64,000 nt of DNA from the NCBI RefSeq assembly GCF_000760735.1, contig NZ_JMEX01000005.1:902507-966506 (forward strand), given 5' to 3'. Numbering within the stretch: the stretch's first letter is position 1; each line of letters starts with the position of its first letter. Below the pieces are notes generated by a model. That model was not told the DNA's origin and made no database searches. It worked only from the letters and a program-made list of their open reading frames with translations. Origin of the DNA: Rhodococcoides fascians A44A. Its GTDB lineage: Bacteria > Actinomycetota > Actinomycetes > Mycobacteriales > Mycobacteriaceae. Made by a program: the position numbers and the translations under genes. Positions 13,908 to 22,875 of the stretch are shown piece after piece.

Positions 13908-15143
13908 TCAGACGCGGAAGTTGCCCACCGTCGCGCGGAACACCTCGGCGTCACCCCACCGAGCGGTCACGGTCGGGGCGGCTTCGCCTGCCGAGACCCA
14001 CACTGCCGACCCGCGTTCGACGATCTGCTCGACCTCACCGTCCTGCACGGCCACCCGACCCTCCGTGCACAACACGATCTGCGGGCCCACGCTGTCGAGG
14101 ATCTCGGACGCTCCGTCGGCCAACGCCGTGCGGGACAACGCGAACTCCGGTGCAGGCGTGTCGTAGACGATCGTCGACGACTCACCGGACACCTCGGGAT
14201 CGAGAATGTTCACCTCGGCGGGTTCGAAATCGAGGACTCTCAGCAGCTCCGGGACGTCGACGTGCTTCGGCGTCAGTCCGCCACGGAGAACGTTGTCGGA
14301 GTTGGCCATGATCTCCACGCCGGTGCCGGACAGGTACGCGTGCAGATTGCCGGCATCCAGGTAGAGACCTTGCCCGGGTGACAGCGTCACACGGTTCAGC
14401 AGAAGCGCGGCGAGAACGCCTGCATCGCCGGGGTAGGACTCCCCCAGTTCCAACAAGGTTCGTGCTTCGTCGACGAATTTGCCGTCGTCGTCGTGCGCGG
14501 AGGTCGACAGGTACCGGATGCATCCCTCGGCCACGAGAGGGAGGAGCGCGTCGAGGGCAGGACCCGGCAACGTGATCCACGACGTGAACACGGTGCGCAG
14601 ACCCGCTTGATCCGGCTGGTCGGCGAGTAGAGACCGGTAGCCGGAGAGAGCGTCGACGCCGAGCGCGTCGATGAATTCGACGGTATGCCTGGGGCACCGA
14701 AAGCCTGCCAGCGCATGGAATTCGGTGAGTGCGACGATCAGTTCCGGCTTGTGCGACGCGTCTCGGTAGTTACGGACGGGAGAATCGATCGGTACTCGAC
14801 GTGCCTCCTCGCGCGCGAAACCTTCTTTCGCCTGAACGGAACTCGGGTGCGCCTGCAGGGACAGGGGTTCGTCGGCGGCGAGCAACTTCAGCAGGAACGG
14901 CAACCGGCCTCCGTACTCCTGCGAGGTGGCAGCTCCGAGCTCACGGTCCGGATCGTCGTCGATGACGGCCAGCAGCGACCGAGCGGAATCACCCGGCCCG
15001 ATTCGAGCAGGGTCGGCGGGGTGTGCACCCAGCCAGATCTCCGCCTCGGGATGCTCGGACGGCACTCGCCGTCCCTGCAACTGCGCAAGCGAGGTTCTCG
15101 ATCCCCACGCGTACGACCGAACTGCACCGTGCAGTGGTTGCAC
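13908..15143 (-). CDS. manA: Mannose-6-phosphate isomerase, class I
   Basis: 411 residues. It interconverts fructose-6-phosphate and mannose-6-phosphate, the entry to mannose-containing lipids and glycans. Type I zinc-enzyme motifs are visible: LSLQAHPSSVQAKEGF, HKPELIVAL and LDAGNLHAYLSGTGVEIMANSDNVLRGG (the last split across the active site). The GTG start at 15143 overlaps the stop codon of the TobH-like gene by one base, so the two are coupled. With manB and the guanylyltransferase in this window it can make GDP-mannose from fructose-6-phosphate. Confidence 0.95.
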   Translation of the reverse strand: MQPLHGAVRSYAWGSRTSLAQLQGRRVPSEHPEAEIWLGAHPADPARIGPGDSARSLLAVIDDDPDRELGAATSQEYGGRLPFLLKLLAADEPLSLQAHPSSVQAKEGFAREEARRVPIDSPVRNYRDASHKPELIVALTEFHALAGFRCPRHTVEFIDALGVDALSGYRSLLADQPDQAGLRTVFTSWITLPGPALDALLPLVAEGCIRYLSTSAHDDDGKFVDEARTLLELGESYPGDAGVLAALLLNRVTLSPGQGLYLDAGNLHAYLSGTGVEIMANSDNVLRGGLTPKHVDVPELLRVLDFEPAEVNILDPEVSGESSTIVYDTPAPEFALSRTALADGASEILDSVGPQIVLCTEGRVAVQDGEVEQIVERGSAVWVSAGEAAPTVTARWGDAEVFRATVGNFRV

Positions 15144-16291
15144 TAGTTACCGCCCATCAGATGTAGATACGCGGCAGCCATCTCCAGCCGCGTGGCCAAC
15201 AATGTCATCGATTCGAGTTCCCCGACCGTCCCGGACGGCAGTGGAGTCTGCGGACCGACCCGATCGGAGACGGGGCCCGCTGCAGGAACGGACGCCGTGA
15301 CGGCGTCGTCGCCCCCCGCGACGAGAATGTCCACGTCGTCCAGCGCCGCGGTGCGACGGTCCGTGTCCAGGGCACCCGTCGGCGCGGCCACCGCGAACAC
15401 CCGGACGCCGGGTTGCGGCTTCGGACCGTCGAGTTGGTCGTCGTGGAAGAACGGGTCGTAATCGGCCGGCATCTCGGACGAGGCACCGGTGGCCTGTACG
15501 CCGGCTGCCACCACGTCCGGTAGATCGCCGGAGGCCGCCGCCACCCCCGCGACGCGGAACAGCACTTCGCTGCCGTGCCGTGCCGTCTCCACCGCAAGTG
15601 CGCTCGTTCCGGTGAACACCGCTCGGCGCCCTGAGATGCGCGACGCGATGGACTTGGCGGGATTGTGAAAGACCTCGTGCCGAGGGTGATTTCGCGACGC
15701 TTCCTCGTCCAACGCATCGGCGAGGCGAGCGAGATCGGGAAGCAACGCTCGGTAGGCGCCGGACGACAACGCGCCCAGAACGCACACCGCAGCAGCGACG
15801 TAGCGCATCAGTGCGTTGGGTTCACGCACCGACACGCGCGGCGCCAGGAACAGCCCACGTCCGGCCGCCGCCGAACGGAGCGGCCCCTCGTCGGGAGTGA
15901 CGAGTACGGTTTCCGCGCCGCGGCGCACGGCGGCAGACGTGGCCTCGGACAACCGGGGATCTCCAGCGTCGTCTCCACAGATCACCACGACGTCGAGGGG
16001 TCCGACCCACGGCGGTGTGCCGTCCGACACGACCAACGGGACGCCGATACGGGCGCCCACGGCAGCGACGACCATCGCGGTGGCTCGGCGGGCTCGGCCG
16101 CCGCCGGCCACGAACACCACACTGCGGGGACGGAGATCCGACAATCGGTCACCGACGACGTCCTCGTAGGAGGACATCGTCGCGCGGGTCTGTGCGCCGG
16201 CCAGCGCCGCGCTGCGCAACCAGCCTTCGACGTCGGCCTTGGCGAGGGCGTCCGAGTCGTCCAGATCCAGTGCAGGCGTAAGAGTGGTCAT
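15143..16291 (-). CDS. TobH-like SIS-domain protein
   Basis: 382 residues, in the place of Rv3256c, often named TobH. Pattern similarity is to sugar-isomerase (SIS) folds of the bifunctional phosphoglucose/phosphomannose isomerase type. A phosphosugar-binding-like stretch VVFVAGGGRARRATAMVVAA is followed by VVICGDDAGDPRLSEA and AVFTGTSALAVETA. No activity is established for the family. Its position between manB and manA and the one-base overlap with manA point to a role in hexose-phosphate metabolism, but that is inference. Confidence 0.75.
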   Translation of the reverse strand: MTTLTPALDLDDSDALAKADVEGWLRSAALAGAQTRATMSSYEDVVGDRLSDLRPRSVVFVAGGGRARRATAMVVAAVGARIGVPLVVSDGTPPWVGPLDVVVICGDDAGDPRLSEATSAAVRRGAETVLVTPDEGPLRSAAAGRGLFLAPRVSVREPNALMRYVAAAVCVLGALSSGAYRALLPDLARLADALDEEASRNHPRHEVFHNPAKSIASRISGRRAVFTGTSALAVETARHGSEVLFRVAGVAAASGDLPDVVAAGVQATGASSEMPADYDPFFHDDQLDGPKPQPGVRVFAVAAPTGALDTDRRTAALDDVDILVAGGDDAVTASVPAAGPVSDRVGPQTPLPSGTVGELESMTLLATRLEMAAAYLHLMGGN

Positions 16292-16403
16292 CGCGTGCCA
16301 CCGTCCTTCCTGATCCGACTCGCCGTTTCTCCCACCGATGGTGCCCGCATACCCACCGCCGCGTCCATTAATACAGTTCGGGCTCGAGGTGATACTCCGC
16401 CGA

Positions 16404-17771
16404 TCAGCCTCGGACGATGCCGAGGATCTCGGTCGTCAAGGCATCCACTTCGTCGGAGGTACGAGCCTCGACGTTGAGCCGGAGAAGCGGCTCGGTGTTG
16501 GACGCACGCAGGTTGAACCAGGCACCTCCGTTCAGATCCACCGTCACTCCGTCGAGCCGATCGACGCCCGCGGTGCGCTCGGCGAACGCGTCGAGCACGG
16601 CCGACGTCCGTGCTGCGGCGTCGTCGACGGTGGAGTTGATCTCCCCGGACGCCGAGTACGTCTCGTACCCGCGCATGAGCTCGCTGAGCGGACGGTCCTG
16701 TGAACCGAGTGCCGCGAGGACGTGCAACGCAGCCAACATGCCGGAGTCGGCGCCCCAGAAGTTCTTGAAGTAGTAGTGCGCGGAATGTTCTCCGCCGAAG
16801 ATCGCTCCGGTCTCGGCCATCTGCTGCTTGATGAACGAGTGACCGACGCGAGTACGCACAGGGGTACCACCGAGCGCGGTCACCAGCTCCGGCACCGCTC
16901 TCGACGTGATCAGGTTGTGGATGATCGTCGCTCCGGGTTCGCCGCGCAGTTCACGCTCGGCGACGAGGCCGGTGACGGCGGACGGCGACACCGGGTCGCC
17001 GTTCTCGTCGACGACGAAGCATCGGTCGGCGTCTCCGTCGAACGCGAGCCCGATGTCCGCGCCGGTCTCCCGCACGAACTTCTGCAGATCCACCAGGTTC
17101 GCCGGATCGAGAGGGTTGGCCTCGTGGTTGGGGAACGTGCCGTCCAGCTCGAAGTACAGAGGTTCGACGGTGACGGGCAATCCGTCGAACACGGCTGGAA
17201 CCGTGTGGCCGCCCATTCCGTTGCCGGCGTCGACAGCGATCTTGACTCCGGACACCTGAGAGAGGTCGACAAGGCCCCGGACGAAGTTCGCGTAGTCGAC
17301 GAGAACATCTTGTTCGGTGACCGAGCCCGGCGTCCCGTCGTAGGCCGGGACACCCTTGACGAGCTCGGACTTGATGGTCGCGAGACCCGTGTCCTGACCG
17401 ACCGGCTTGGCACCGGCACGGCAGAGTTTGATGCCGTTGTACTTCGCCGGATTGTGACTCGCCGTGAACATCGCGCCCGGGCAGTCGAACGATCCCGAAG
17501 CGAAGTACAGCTGATCCGTCGACGCGAGACCGATCAACACCACGTCGAGGCCCTGCGAGGTGACGCCGTCGGCGAACGCACGCGACAATTCCGGTGACGA
17601 TGCCCGCATGTCGTGGCCGATGACGATGCGCGTGACGCCGGGTTCGCGCACCAGACGAGCGAAGGAAGCACCGACGTCGCGCACGAACTCGGCATCGATC
17701 TGCTCGCCGACCACCCCCCGCACGTCGTAGGCCTTGATGACTGCATTGACGGCTTCGGCAGTGCGTGCCAC
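16404..17771 (-). CDS. manB: Phosphomannomutase/phosphoglucomutase
   Basis: 455 residues, alpha-D-phosphohexomutase family. It converts mannose-6-phosphate to mannose-1-phosphate for GDP-mannose and lipoglycan synthesis. The phosphoserine loop FTASHNPAKYNG, metal-binding DGDADRC, sugar-binding GGEHSAHYYF and phosphate-binding RASNTEPLLRL are all intact and in order. The start is GTG at 17771. The 186 bp upstream contain an inverted TGTCACA/TGTGACA pair (17841-17888). Orthologous by position to Rv3257c. Confidence 0.95.
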   Translation of the reverse strand: MARTAEAVNAVIKAYDVRGVVGEQIDAEFVRDVGASFARLVREPGVTRIVIGHDMRASSPELSRAFADGVTSQGLDVVLIGLASTDQLYFASGSFDCPGAMFTASHNPAKYNGIKLCRAGAKPVGQDTGLATIKSELVKGVPAYDGTPGSVTEQDVLVDYANFVRGLVDLSQVSGVKIAVDAGNGMGGHTVPAVFDGLPVTVEPLYFELDGTFPNHEANPLDPANLVDLQKFVRETGADIGLAFDGDADRCFVVDENGDPVSPSAVTGLVAERELRGEPGATIIHNLITSRAVPELVTALGGTPVRTRVGHSFIKQQMAETGAIFGGEHSAHYYFKNFWGADSGMLAALHVLAALGSQDRPLSELMRGYETYSASGEINSTVDDAAARTSAVLDAFAERTAGVDRLDGVTVDLNGGAWFNLRASNTEPLLRLNVEARTSDEVDALTTEILGIVRG

Positions 17772-17840
17772 GAACGACTCCTCGGGGTTTCGAATGGTTC
17801 AACTGCGAGCGCGAATCGAGGGCGCACTCACCTACGAATG

Positions 17841-17888
17841 TGTCACAGATGGAGGTGGACGTCGCGATGACTCACACCAGATGTGACA
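17841..17888. promoter_or_regulatory. Inverted TGTCACA/TGTGACA pair upstream of manB
   Basis: TGTCACA at 17841-17847 and its reverse complement TGTGACA at 17882-17888 flank 34 bases in the manB leader. The arrangement could be an operator for manB, but the spacing is long and no regulator can be named. MtrA boxes are usually direct GTCACA repeats about 5 bp apart, which this is not. Confidence 0.3.
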
Positions 17889-17957
17889 GAAATGATGCCT
17901 GGGTCGATCATCCGAACGACAAAGCAGCGGACCGCAATTGCAGTTTCGGGCTACCGA

Positions 17958-18362
17958 TCAAGCCGTCGGATCGGGAAGCACCCTCAAATGGCCGCGCCGC
18001 CCGGTTCTGACGGGCGAGGCCGCGCGGCGGTCCTGCGTGGACTCCGTAGCGGACCGGACACCGGAACGGGGTCCGGGGACGTCGTCGCGGACGCGATCTC
18101 CGCGGCCTGCTTCGCGGACGGCCTCCGCCAGCGCCGTCAGATCGTCCTCGTCGGGAGTCGACGTGGTGAACCCGCCTTCGTACCGAACCATCTCCCATCC
18201 CTTGGGTGCCGTGGTCGTCGAGGCATGCACCTCGCACAGATCCCAGGAATGAGGCTCGTCGACGGTGGCCAGTGGCCCGACGACGGCGGTGGAATCGGAG
18301 TAGACATACGTGAGCGTCGCAACGGCCGATCGGTTGCACCCAGGGCGGCAGCATCCACGCAT
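17958..18362 (-). CDS. DUF3499 family protein (Rv3258c-like)
   Basis: 134 residues with the conserved N terminus MRGCCRPGCN, followed by ATLTYVYSDSTAVVGPL and HSWDLCEVHA. The Cys-X3-Cys and Cys-X2-His spacing suggests a small zinc-binding fold of unknown function. The C-terminal half is acidic then Arg-rich. ATG 18362 is chosen because it gives the family N terminus; a GTG three codons upstream (18371) is an alternative. It is divergent from the zincin-like gene across 84 bp, so the two probably share a promoter region. Confidence 0.8.
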   Translation of the reverse strand: MRGCCRPGCNRSAVATLTYVYSDSTAVVGPLATVDEPHSWDLCEVHASTTTAPKGWEMVRYEGGFTTSTPDEDDLTALAEAVREAGRGDRVRDDVPGPRSGVRSATESTQDRRAASPVRTGRRGHLRVLPDPTA

Positions 18363-18446
18363 AGATCTCACACGCAAGAGAGTAGTCCCCCACTCCGACC
18401 CCGAGCCGCTCGACACACCGCGCAACGGCACCGATAGCCTCTCGGC

Positions 18447-18932
18447 ATGGCTCGAACCGGCTCCGGACGCAGAACGACCTCCCGATCCGCATCACGACGA
18501 GGCCGCGGTATTCGCGGTCCGATTCTCCCCGCGTCGCTTCCCGGTCATCGATCACGAGCCGACAAGTTCGACCGCGCAGTCCTCGAAGCATTCGCGCGCA
18601 TCGACCACCGGTGGCACGACAAGCTCGAACGTCTCGACATAGCAGTGGACGAGGTCCCGAAGATTCGCGCGAAGGACCCGGAATCGGTGAACTGGCCACC
18701 CGAGGTGGTAGCAGAAGGGCCGGTGCCGCTCTCTCGGCTGGTACCGGCGGGAATCGACAAGCGCGGAGAAACCACACGCGCTCGGATAGTGCTGTTCCGC
18801 CGTCCGCTGGAGAGACGTGCGAAACATCCCGAGGACCTGGAAGATCTGCTGTTCGACATTCTGGTGGAGCAGGTCGCCACCTACCTGGGCGTCGACCCGG
18901 ATGTGGTGGACCCGCTGCCCGACGAGGACTGA
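18447..18932 (+). CDS. Zincin-like metallopeptidase-family protein (Rv3259-like), motif degenerate
   Basis: 161 residues. A basic Ser/Arg-rich N terminus leads to a conserved core (IAVDEVPKIRAKDPESVNWP, then RARIVLFRRPLERRA). The C-terminal helix where zincin_1 proteins carry HExxH reads LLFDILVEQVATYLGV, with no histidine at all. So, if it belongs to that family, it is unlikely to bind catalytic zinc. Context matches Rv3259, beside DUF3499 and whiB2. Family assignment is from remembered similarity; function unknown. Confidence 0.7.
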   Translation: MARTGSGRRTTSRSASRRGRGIRGPILPASLPGHRSRADKFDRAVLEAFARIDHRWHDKLERLDIAVDEVPKIRAKDPESVNWPPEVVAEGPVPLSRLVPAGIDKRGETTRARIVLFRRPLERRAKHPEDLEDLLFDILVEQVATYLGVDPDVVDPLPDED

Positions 18933-19001
18933 CGGATCACCGGCACAGACCCGGAGCGACCCGGACGTCGGTGCAGACAGCCGCTGTGGATCGCGGCAGG
19001 G

Positions 19002-19556
19002 TCAGACGATGCCGCGCTTGAGGCGTCGGCGCTCACGCTCGGACAGTCCGCCCCAGATTCCGAAACGCTCGTCGTTGGCGAGCGCGTACTCGAGGCACTC
19101 GTCCTTCACCTCGCAGCCGAGGCAGATACGCTTCGCCTCACGCGTGGAGCCGCCCTTCTCCGGGAAGAAAGCCTCGGGATCGGTCTGAGCGCACAGTGCG
19201 CGCTCCTGCCACTGATCCTCGATTTCCTCGAACATCTGGTCGAAGCCCGCGATCAAGCTGAGTACAGGCTTCACCGGCTCCCGAACGACATCGAGATCGG
19301 AATCGGTCTCGTCGGAATCGGTCTCGCTGGAATCGGCGTCGACGAACGCGGTGTCGTCGGTCGGCGTCGCATCGACGTACGCGGCACCCGCGTCCACCGG
19401 AACGACCTCGACTCCTCGAGCACTGTTCTGAATTGTGTTGTCGCAGTCGCTTCGTGCTGCGCCCGCTTGGGAATCGGTCTGCGGCGCGCCGTCGACTGCG
19501 CTGAGGTGAGCAAGAGCCTCGCCCTGTTGTTCACGTGTCACGTGCTGGTCATACAT
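19002..19556 (-). CDS. whiB2: WhiB2/WhmD-type iron-sulfur transcription regulator
   Basis: 184 residues. The C-terminal WhiB domain has four cluster cysteines at 122, 145, 148 and 154 (C-X22-C-X2-C-X5-C), the GIWGG turn and a basic ERERRRLKRG tail for DNA contact. WhiB2 is needed for septation and division in mycobacteria. ATG 19556 is preceded by GAGGAGG at good spacing, which supports a long N-terminal region. About 100 residues precede the WhiB fold, with a strongly acidic tract (TDSDETDSD) encoded by 15-bp tandem repeats. This is longer than the WhiB2 and WhmD proteins I recall (about 90-130 residues). A downstream start at Met near residue 108 cannot be excluded. Confidence 0.92.
   Translation of the reverse strand: MYDQHVTREQQGEALAHLSAVDGAPQTDSQAGAARSDCDNTIQNSARGVEVVPVDAGAAYVDATPTDDTAFVDADSSETDSDETDSDLDVVREPVKPVLSLIAGFDQMFEEIEDQWQERALCAQTDPEAFFPEKGGSTREAKRICLGCEVKDECLEYALANDERFGIWGGLSERERRRLKRGIV
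19296..19340. repeat. Three 15-bp tandem repeats inside whiB2
   Basis: Units at 19296-19310, 19311-19325 and 19326-19340 share the pattern (A/G)TCGGAATCGGTCTC with a diverged third copy. They encode repeated Asp-Ser-Glu-Thr-Asp residues of the acidic region, so the repeat number can change without a frameshift. Confidence 0.8.
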
Positions 19557-19962
19557 CGCTTCCGCCTCCTCACCATTTCTTCTAGCGCAGATACATCCGG
19601 TCGGTCCGAACACCTTGCCCCACGCCGGTATTCGTAATCACTCTGAACTCTCGACCTTTACTACACGTATCCACGAAATGGCGCCACATGGGAACGCGTG
19701 TTCGAATCAAGGTCGGCACCAAGCAAACTCGCTCGGCAACCCTGGAATGACATACATGTGATTAGACACGCCGCACAGTGGTGCGGTCAAGCTGATGGGC
19801 ACATTTCCAATACCATCTACGACCCGAAATCGGCCGACACCCCGAATACACGGCCGTTTCGCGCGTGTCGTCCCCGTGAACAGGCAGCTAACCATGCCTC
19901 GAGCACGTCCGCACACGAGGCGCCCACACGCAGGCGTCCGGCAAGGCATAGGCTCCTCATCT
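19557..19962. promoter_or_regulatory. Divergent whiB2/fbiA intergenic region
   Basis: 406 bp with no credible gene. It must carry the promoters of whiB2 (leftward) and fbiA (rightward). A perfect 6-bp stem, CCGCAC/GTGCGG with a 4-base loop, lies at 19771-19786 without a T tract. I could not place -10/-35 boxes with confidence. The size would allow a long whiB2 leader. Confidence 0.5.
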
Positions 19963-20931
19963 GTGAAAGTGACTGTCTTGGTGGGTGGGGTCGGTGGAGC
20001 GCGATTTCTCCAGGGCCTCAGAGAACTGCTCGGCGGTGGCGGTGACATCACCGCGATCGTCAACGTCGGAGACGACGTGTGGATGCACGGGCTCAGGATC
20101 TGCCCCGATCTGGACACCTGCATGTACACACTCGGCGGGGGCATCGACACCGACCGCGGATGGGGCCGGATCGCGGAAACGTGGCACGCGCGCGACGAGC
20201 TCGCCGCGTACGGAGCGGACCCGGACTGGTTCGGTCTCGGCGACCGCGACATCGCCACACACCTGATCCGAAGCCGAATGCTGAGGACCGGGTACCCGCT
20301 CTCCGCCGTCACCGAAGCGCTGTGCAACCGGTGGCAACCCGGAGTGCGGCTCCTTCCCGTCTCCGACGACCGGAGCGAGACGCACGTCGTCGTCACCGAC
20401 CCCGACGACGAGTCGGGTGAGAGTCAGCGCGCAATTCACTTCCAGGAGTGGTGGGTTCGCTACCGGGCTCGGATCCCGACGCACAGTTTCGCCCACATCG
20501 GTGCGGAGCAGGCCAGTCCTGCCCCCGGCGTGCTCGACGCCATTGCCGACGCCGACGCCGTCATCCTGGCTCCGTCGAATCCGGTCGTGAGCGTCGGGGC
20601 GATCCTTGCCGTTCCCGGGATCCGCAGCGCCTTGCGCACCACGAAGGCCAAGGTCGTCGGCCTGTCCCCTGTCGTCGACGGCAGGCCCCTGCGCGGGATG
20701 GCCGACGAGTGCCTGTCGGTCATCGGCGTCGAGACCACTGCCGAGGCGGTCGGCAAGTACTACGGCGCTCGTACCGACACGGGCATCCTCGATTCGTGGA
20801 TGATCCATTCCACCGACACGGCAGTGATTCCCGGCGTCGACGTTCTCAGCGTGCCTCTGCTGATGACCGATCCGGCCACCACGGCCGAGATGGCTGCCGT
20901 TGCTCTACGTTCGGCAGGGCTGACGCTGTGA
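19963..20931 (+). CDS. fbiA: 2-phospho-L-lactate transferase FbiA (coenzyme F420)
   Basis: 322 residues, CofD family. It transfers the phospholactyl or phosphoenolpyruvyl moiety from the guanylylated donor to the Fo deazaflavin. The N-terminal Rossmann-like start [18 protein letters not shown], then [19 protein letters not shown] and [13 protein letters not shown], are family hallmarks. GTG 19963 is used because it begins exactly at this motif; the longer open frame upstream has no conserved content. It overlaps fbiB by 4 bp (GTGA). Confidence 0.95.
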   Translation: MKVTVLVGGVGGARFLQGLRELLGGGGDITAIVNVGDDVWMHGLRICPDLDTCMYTLGGGIDTDRGWGRIAETWHARDELAAYGADPDWFGLGDRDIATHLIRSRMLRTGYPLSAVTEALCNRWQPGVRLLPVSDDRSETHVVVTDPDDESGESQRAIHFQEWWVRYRARIPTHSFAHIGAEQASPAPGVLDAIADADAVILAPSNPVVSVGAILAVPGIRSALRTTKAKVVGLSPVVDGRPLRGMADECLSVIGVETTAEAVGKYYGARTDTGILDSWMIHSTDTAVIPGVDVLSVPLLMTDPATTAEMAAVALRSAGLTL

Positions 20932-22295
20932 CCGAACAGGCGGCCTCCCGTGTGCCCGGCGATCACGCTCCGGGCGGCGGCATCGAGATCCTGCCGGTCA
21001 CCGGACTTCCCGAGTTCCGCCCCGGCGACGACCTGGCTGCGGCCATCGCGACGGCCGCGCCGTGGATCCGCGACGACGACGTTCTCGTGGTGACGAGCAA
21101 GGCGTTCTCGAAGGTGGAGGGTCGACTGGTCGCCGCTCCGCTGGATCCGGAGGAACGCGATGCCGCGCGGCGTGTGCTCGTCGATCAGGAAGCTGTTCGG
21201 GTCGTCGCGCGCAAGGGCCGCACACTCATCACCGAGAACCGTCTCGGCATCGTCCAGGCCGCGTCGGGGATCGACGGGTCCAACGTGGACCGGACGGAAC
21301 TCGCGCTTCTCCCCGAGGATCCCGACGCGAGCGCGGCCGGTCTTCGGGCTGCCCTGGCGGAGTCTCTCGGTGTCACGGTCGGTGTCGTGGTGACCGACAC
21401 GATGGGGCGTGCGTGGCGGGTCGGGCAGACGGACGCGGCCATCGGAAGTGCAGGCCTCGCCGTGGTACACGCGTACGCCGGTGCCGAGGACAGTCAGGGA
21501 AACGAACTCGTGGTCACCGAGGTCGCCGTCGCGGACGAAATCGCTGCGGCCGGCGATCTCGTCAAGGGCAAGCTCGGTTCGGTTCCGGTGGCGGTCGTCC
21601 GCGGACTGACTCCGGTCGACAACGGTTCGCGTGCACGCGATCTCGTGCGCCCGGGCGAGGACGATCTGTTCTGGCTCGGGACGGAGGAGTCGATCGCACG
21701 CGGCAGGCGCGAGGCCGTCCCGTCGCGTCGTTCGGTTCGATCGTTCGCTCCGGACTCGGTGGACCCGGACATGGTTCGCGAAGCCGTGGCCGACGCTCTG
21801 ACCGCACCGGCACCGCACCACACCCACCCCGTCAGATTCGTGTGGGTCAGAACTCCTGCGTTGCGCACCCGACTGCTGAGCGAAATGCAGAAGGCATGGC
21901 GGACGGATCTCGAGTCGGACGGCCTCACCCCGAGTGCGATCGATGCACGAGTCGCTCGCGGCAACATCCTGGTCGACGCACCGGAGATAGTGATTCCGTT
22001 CTGCGTTCCCGACGGGGCGCACACCTATGCCGACGCCCGCCGGACCGCAGCCGAGGAGACGATGTTCACCGTCGCGGTCGGCGCCGCCGTGCAAGGCCTG
22101 CTGGTCTCGTTGGCAGCGCGGGGTCTCGGCAGCTGCTGGGTAGGGTCGACCATCTTCGTCTCCGACCTCGTCCGGACCGAACTGGGCTTGCGCGCCGATT
22201 GGAAAGCCATGGGCGCCATCGCAATCGGGCACCCGGCCGAACCGTCGGAACCTCGCGTGCGCACTGCACCGGGCTCCGAGCTGCTGGAGATGTGA
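20928..22295 (+). CDS. fbiB: Bifunctional F420:gamma-glutamyl ligase FbiB
   Basis: 455 residues. Residues about 20-260 form the CofE-like ligase that adds glutamates to F420-0 ([13 protein letters not shown] [12 protein letters not shown], then [20 protein letters not shown]). About 265-455 form an FMN-binding nitroreductase-like domain ([14 protein letters not shown], then [12 protein letters not shown]), the actinobacterial architecture that also reduces dehydro-F420-0. The GTG start lies inside the fbiA stop, so the two subunits of the pathway are coupled. A Nudix gene follows after one base. Confidence 0.95.
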   Translation: MTEQAASRVPGDHAPGGGIEILPVTGLPEFRPGDDLAAAIATAAPWIRDDDVLVVTSKAFSKVEGRLVAAPLDPEERDAARRVLVDQEAVRVVARKGRTLITENRLGIVQAASGIDGSNVDRTELALLPEDPDASAAGLRAALAESLGVTVGVVVTDTMGRAWRVGQTDAAIGSAGLAVVHAYAGAEDSQGNELVVTEVAVADEIAAAGDLVKGKLGSVPVAVVRGLTPVDNGSRARDLVRPGEDDLFWLGTEESIARGRREAVPSRRSVRSFAPDSVDPDMVREAVADALTAPAPHHTHPVRFVWVRTPALRTRLLSEMQKAWRTDLESDGLTPSAIDARVARGNILVDAPEIVIPFCVPDGAHTYADARRTAAEETMFTVAVGAAVQGLLVSLAARGLGSCWVGSTIFVSDLVRTELGLRADWKAMGAIAIGHPAEPSEPRVRTAPGSELLEM

Positions 22296-22296
22296 G

Positions 22297-22845
22297 GTGA
22301 GCGCTCGCTCACTGCACGACTCCGCTCGACGTGTGCTGGAGGACTGGCCTGTCGGCGACACCCGCGACGATGCGCTGCGGCACACCATGCTCGCGTTTCT
22401 CGCGGCGTGCCCCGACGGCTGCCTTCGCTCCAACGAAGCCGGCCACATCACGGCGTCGTCGCTGGTACTCGATTCCTCGGGACAGCAGGTACTGCTGACG
22501 CTTCATCCACGCGTCGGACGATGGATCCAGCTCGGTGGTCACTGCGAACCGTCCGACAGCACCGTCGTCGATGCCGCGGTCCGGGAAGCGCGCGAGGAGT
22601 CCGGCATCGACGATCTGACGATCGATCCTGTGCTGCTGTCCGCGGACACGCACCCGATCACCTGTTCACTCGGCAAGCCGACGCGCCATCTGGACCTCAG
22701 ATTCCTCGTGCGCGCTCCCGCGGGTGCAACAGCAGTGCGCAGCGAGGAGTCGACGGACCTGAGGTGGTGGCCGATCGACGAGTTGCCGGAGTCCGCCGAG
22801 GTGGACACCATCACCCACCTCGTCGACCTCGCGGCTGCGCGCTGA
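22297..22845 (+). CDS. Nudix hydrolase
   Basis: 182 residues. The Nudix signature core REAREESG is present, preceded by GGHCEPSDSTVVDAAV, whose first acidic position is Asp rather than Glu. Nudix enzymes hydrolyse nucleoside diphosphates linked to another moiety; the substrate here is unknown. It starts one base after the fbiB stop and is surely co-transcribed with fbiA-fbiB, so a link to F420 chemistry or nucleotide clean-up is possible. It occupies the place of Rv3263, a DNA methylase in M. tuberculosis. Confidence 0.85.
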   Translation: MSARSLHDSARRVLEDWPVGDTRDDALRHTMLAFLAACPDGCLRSNEAGHITASSLVLDSSGQQVLLTLHPRVGRWIQLGGHCEPSDSTVVDAAVREAREESGIDDLTIDPVLLSADTHPITCSLGKPTRHLDLRFLVRAPAGATAVRSEESTDLRWWPIDELPESAEVDTITHLVDLAAAR

Positions 22846-22865
22846 CCGGGGACGTCCCCGGTCAG
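22842..22865. terminator. Bidirectional perfect hairpin between convergent genes
   Basis: CTGACCGGGG (22842-22851), loop ACGT, CCCCGGTCAG (22856-22865): a perfect 24-bp palindrome with ten-pair arms. It overlaps the Nudix stop codon and precedes the stop of the convergent guanylyltransferase gene, so it can end both transcripts. The right arm is partly repeated just after it (CCCGGTCAGACGT twice). Confidence 0.75.
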
Positions 22866-22875
22866 ACGTACCCGG

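Noticed and set aside
17841..17888. MtrA binding box upstream of manB
   Set aside because: The half-sites are inverted and 34 bp apart rather than direct GTCACA repeats about 5 bp apart; kept only as an unassigned inverted repeat.
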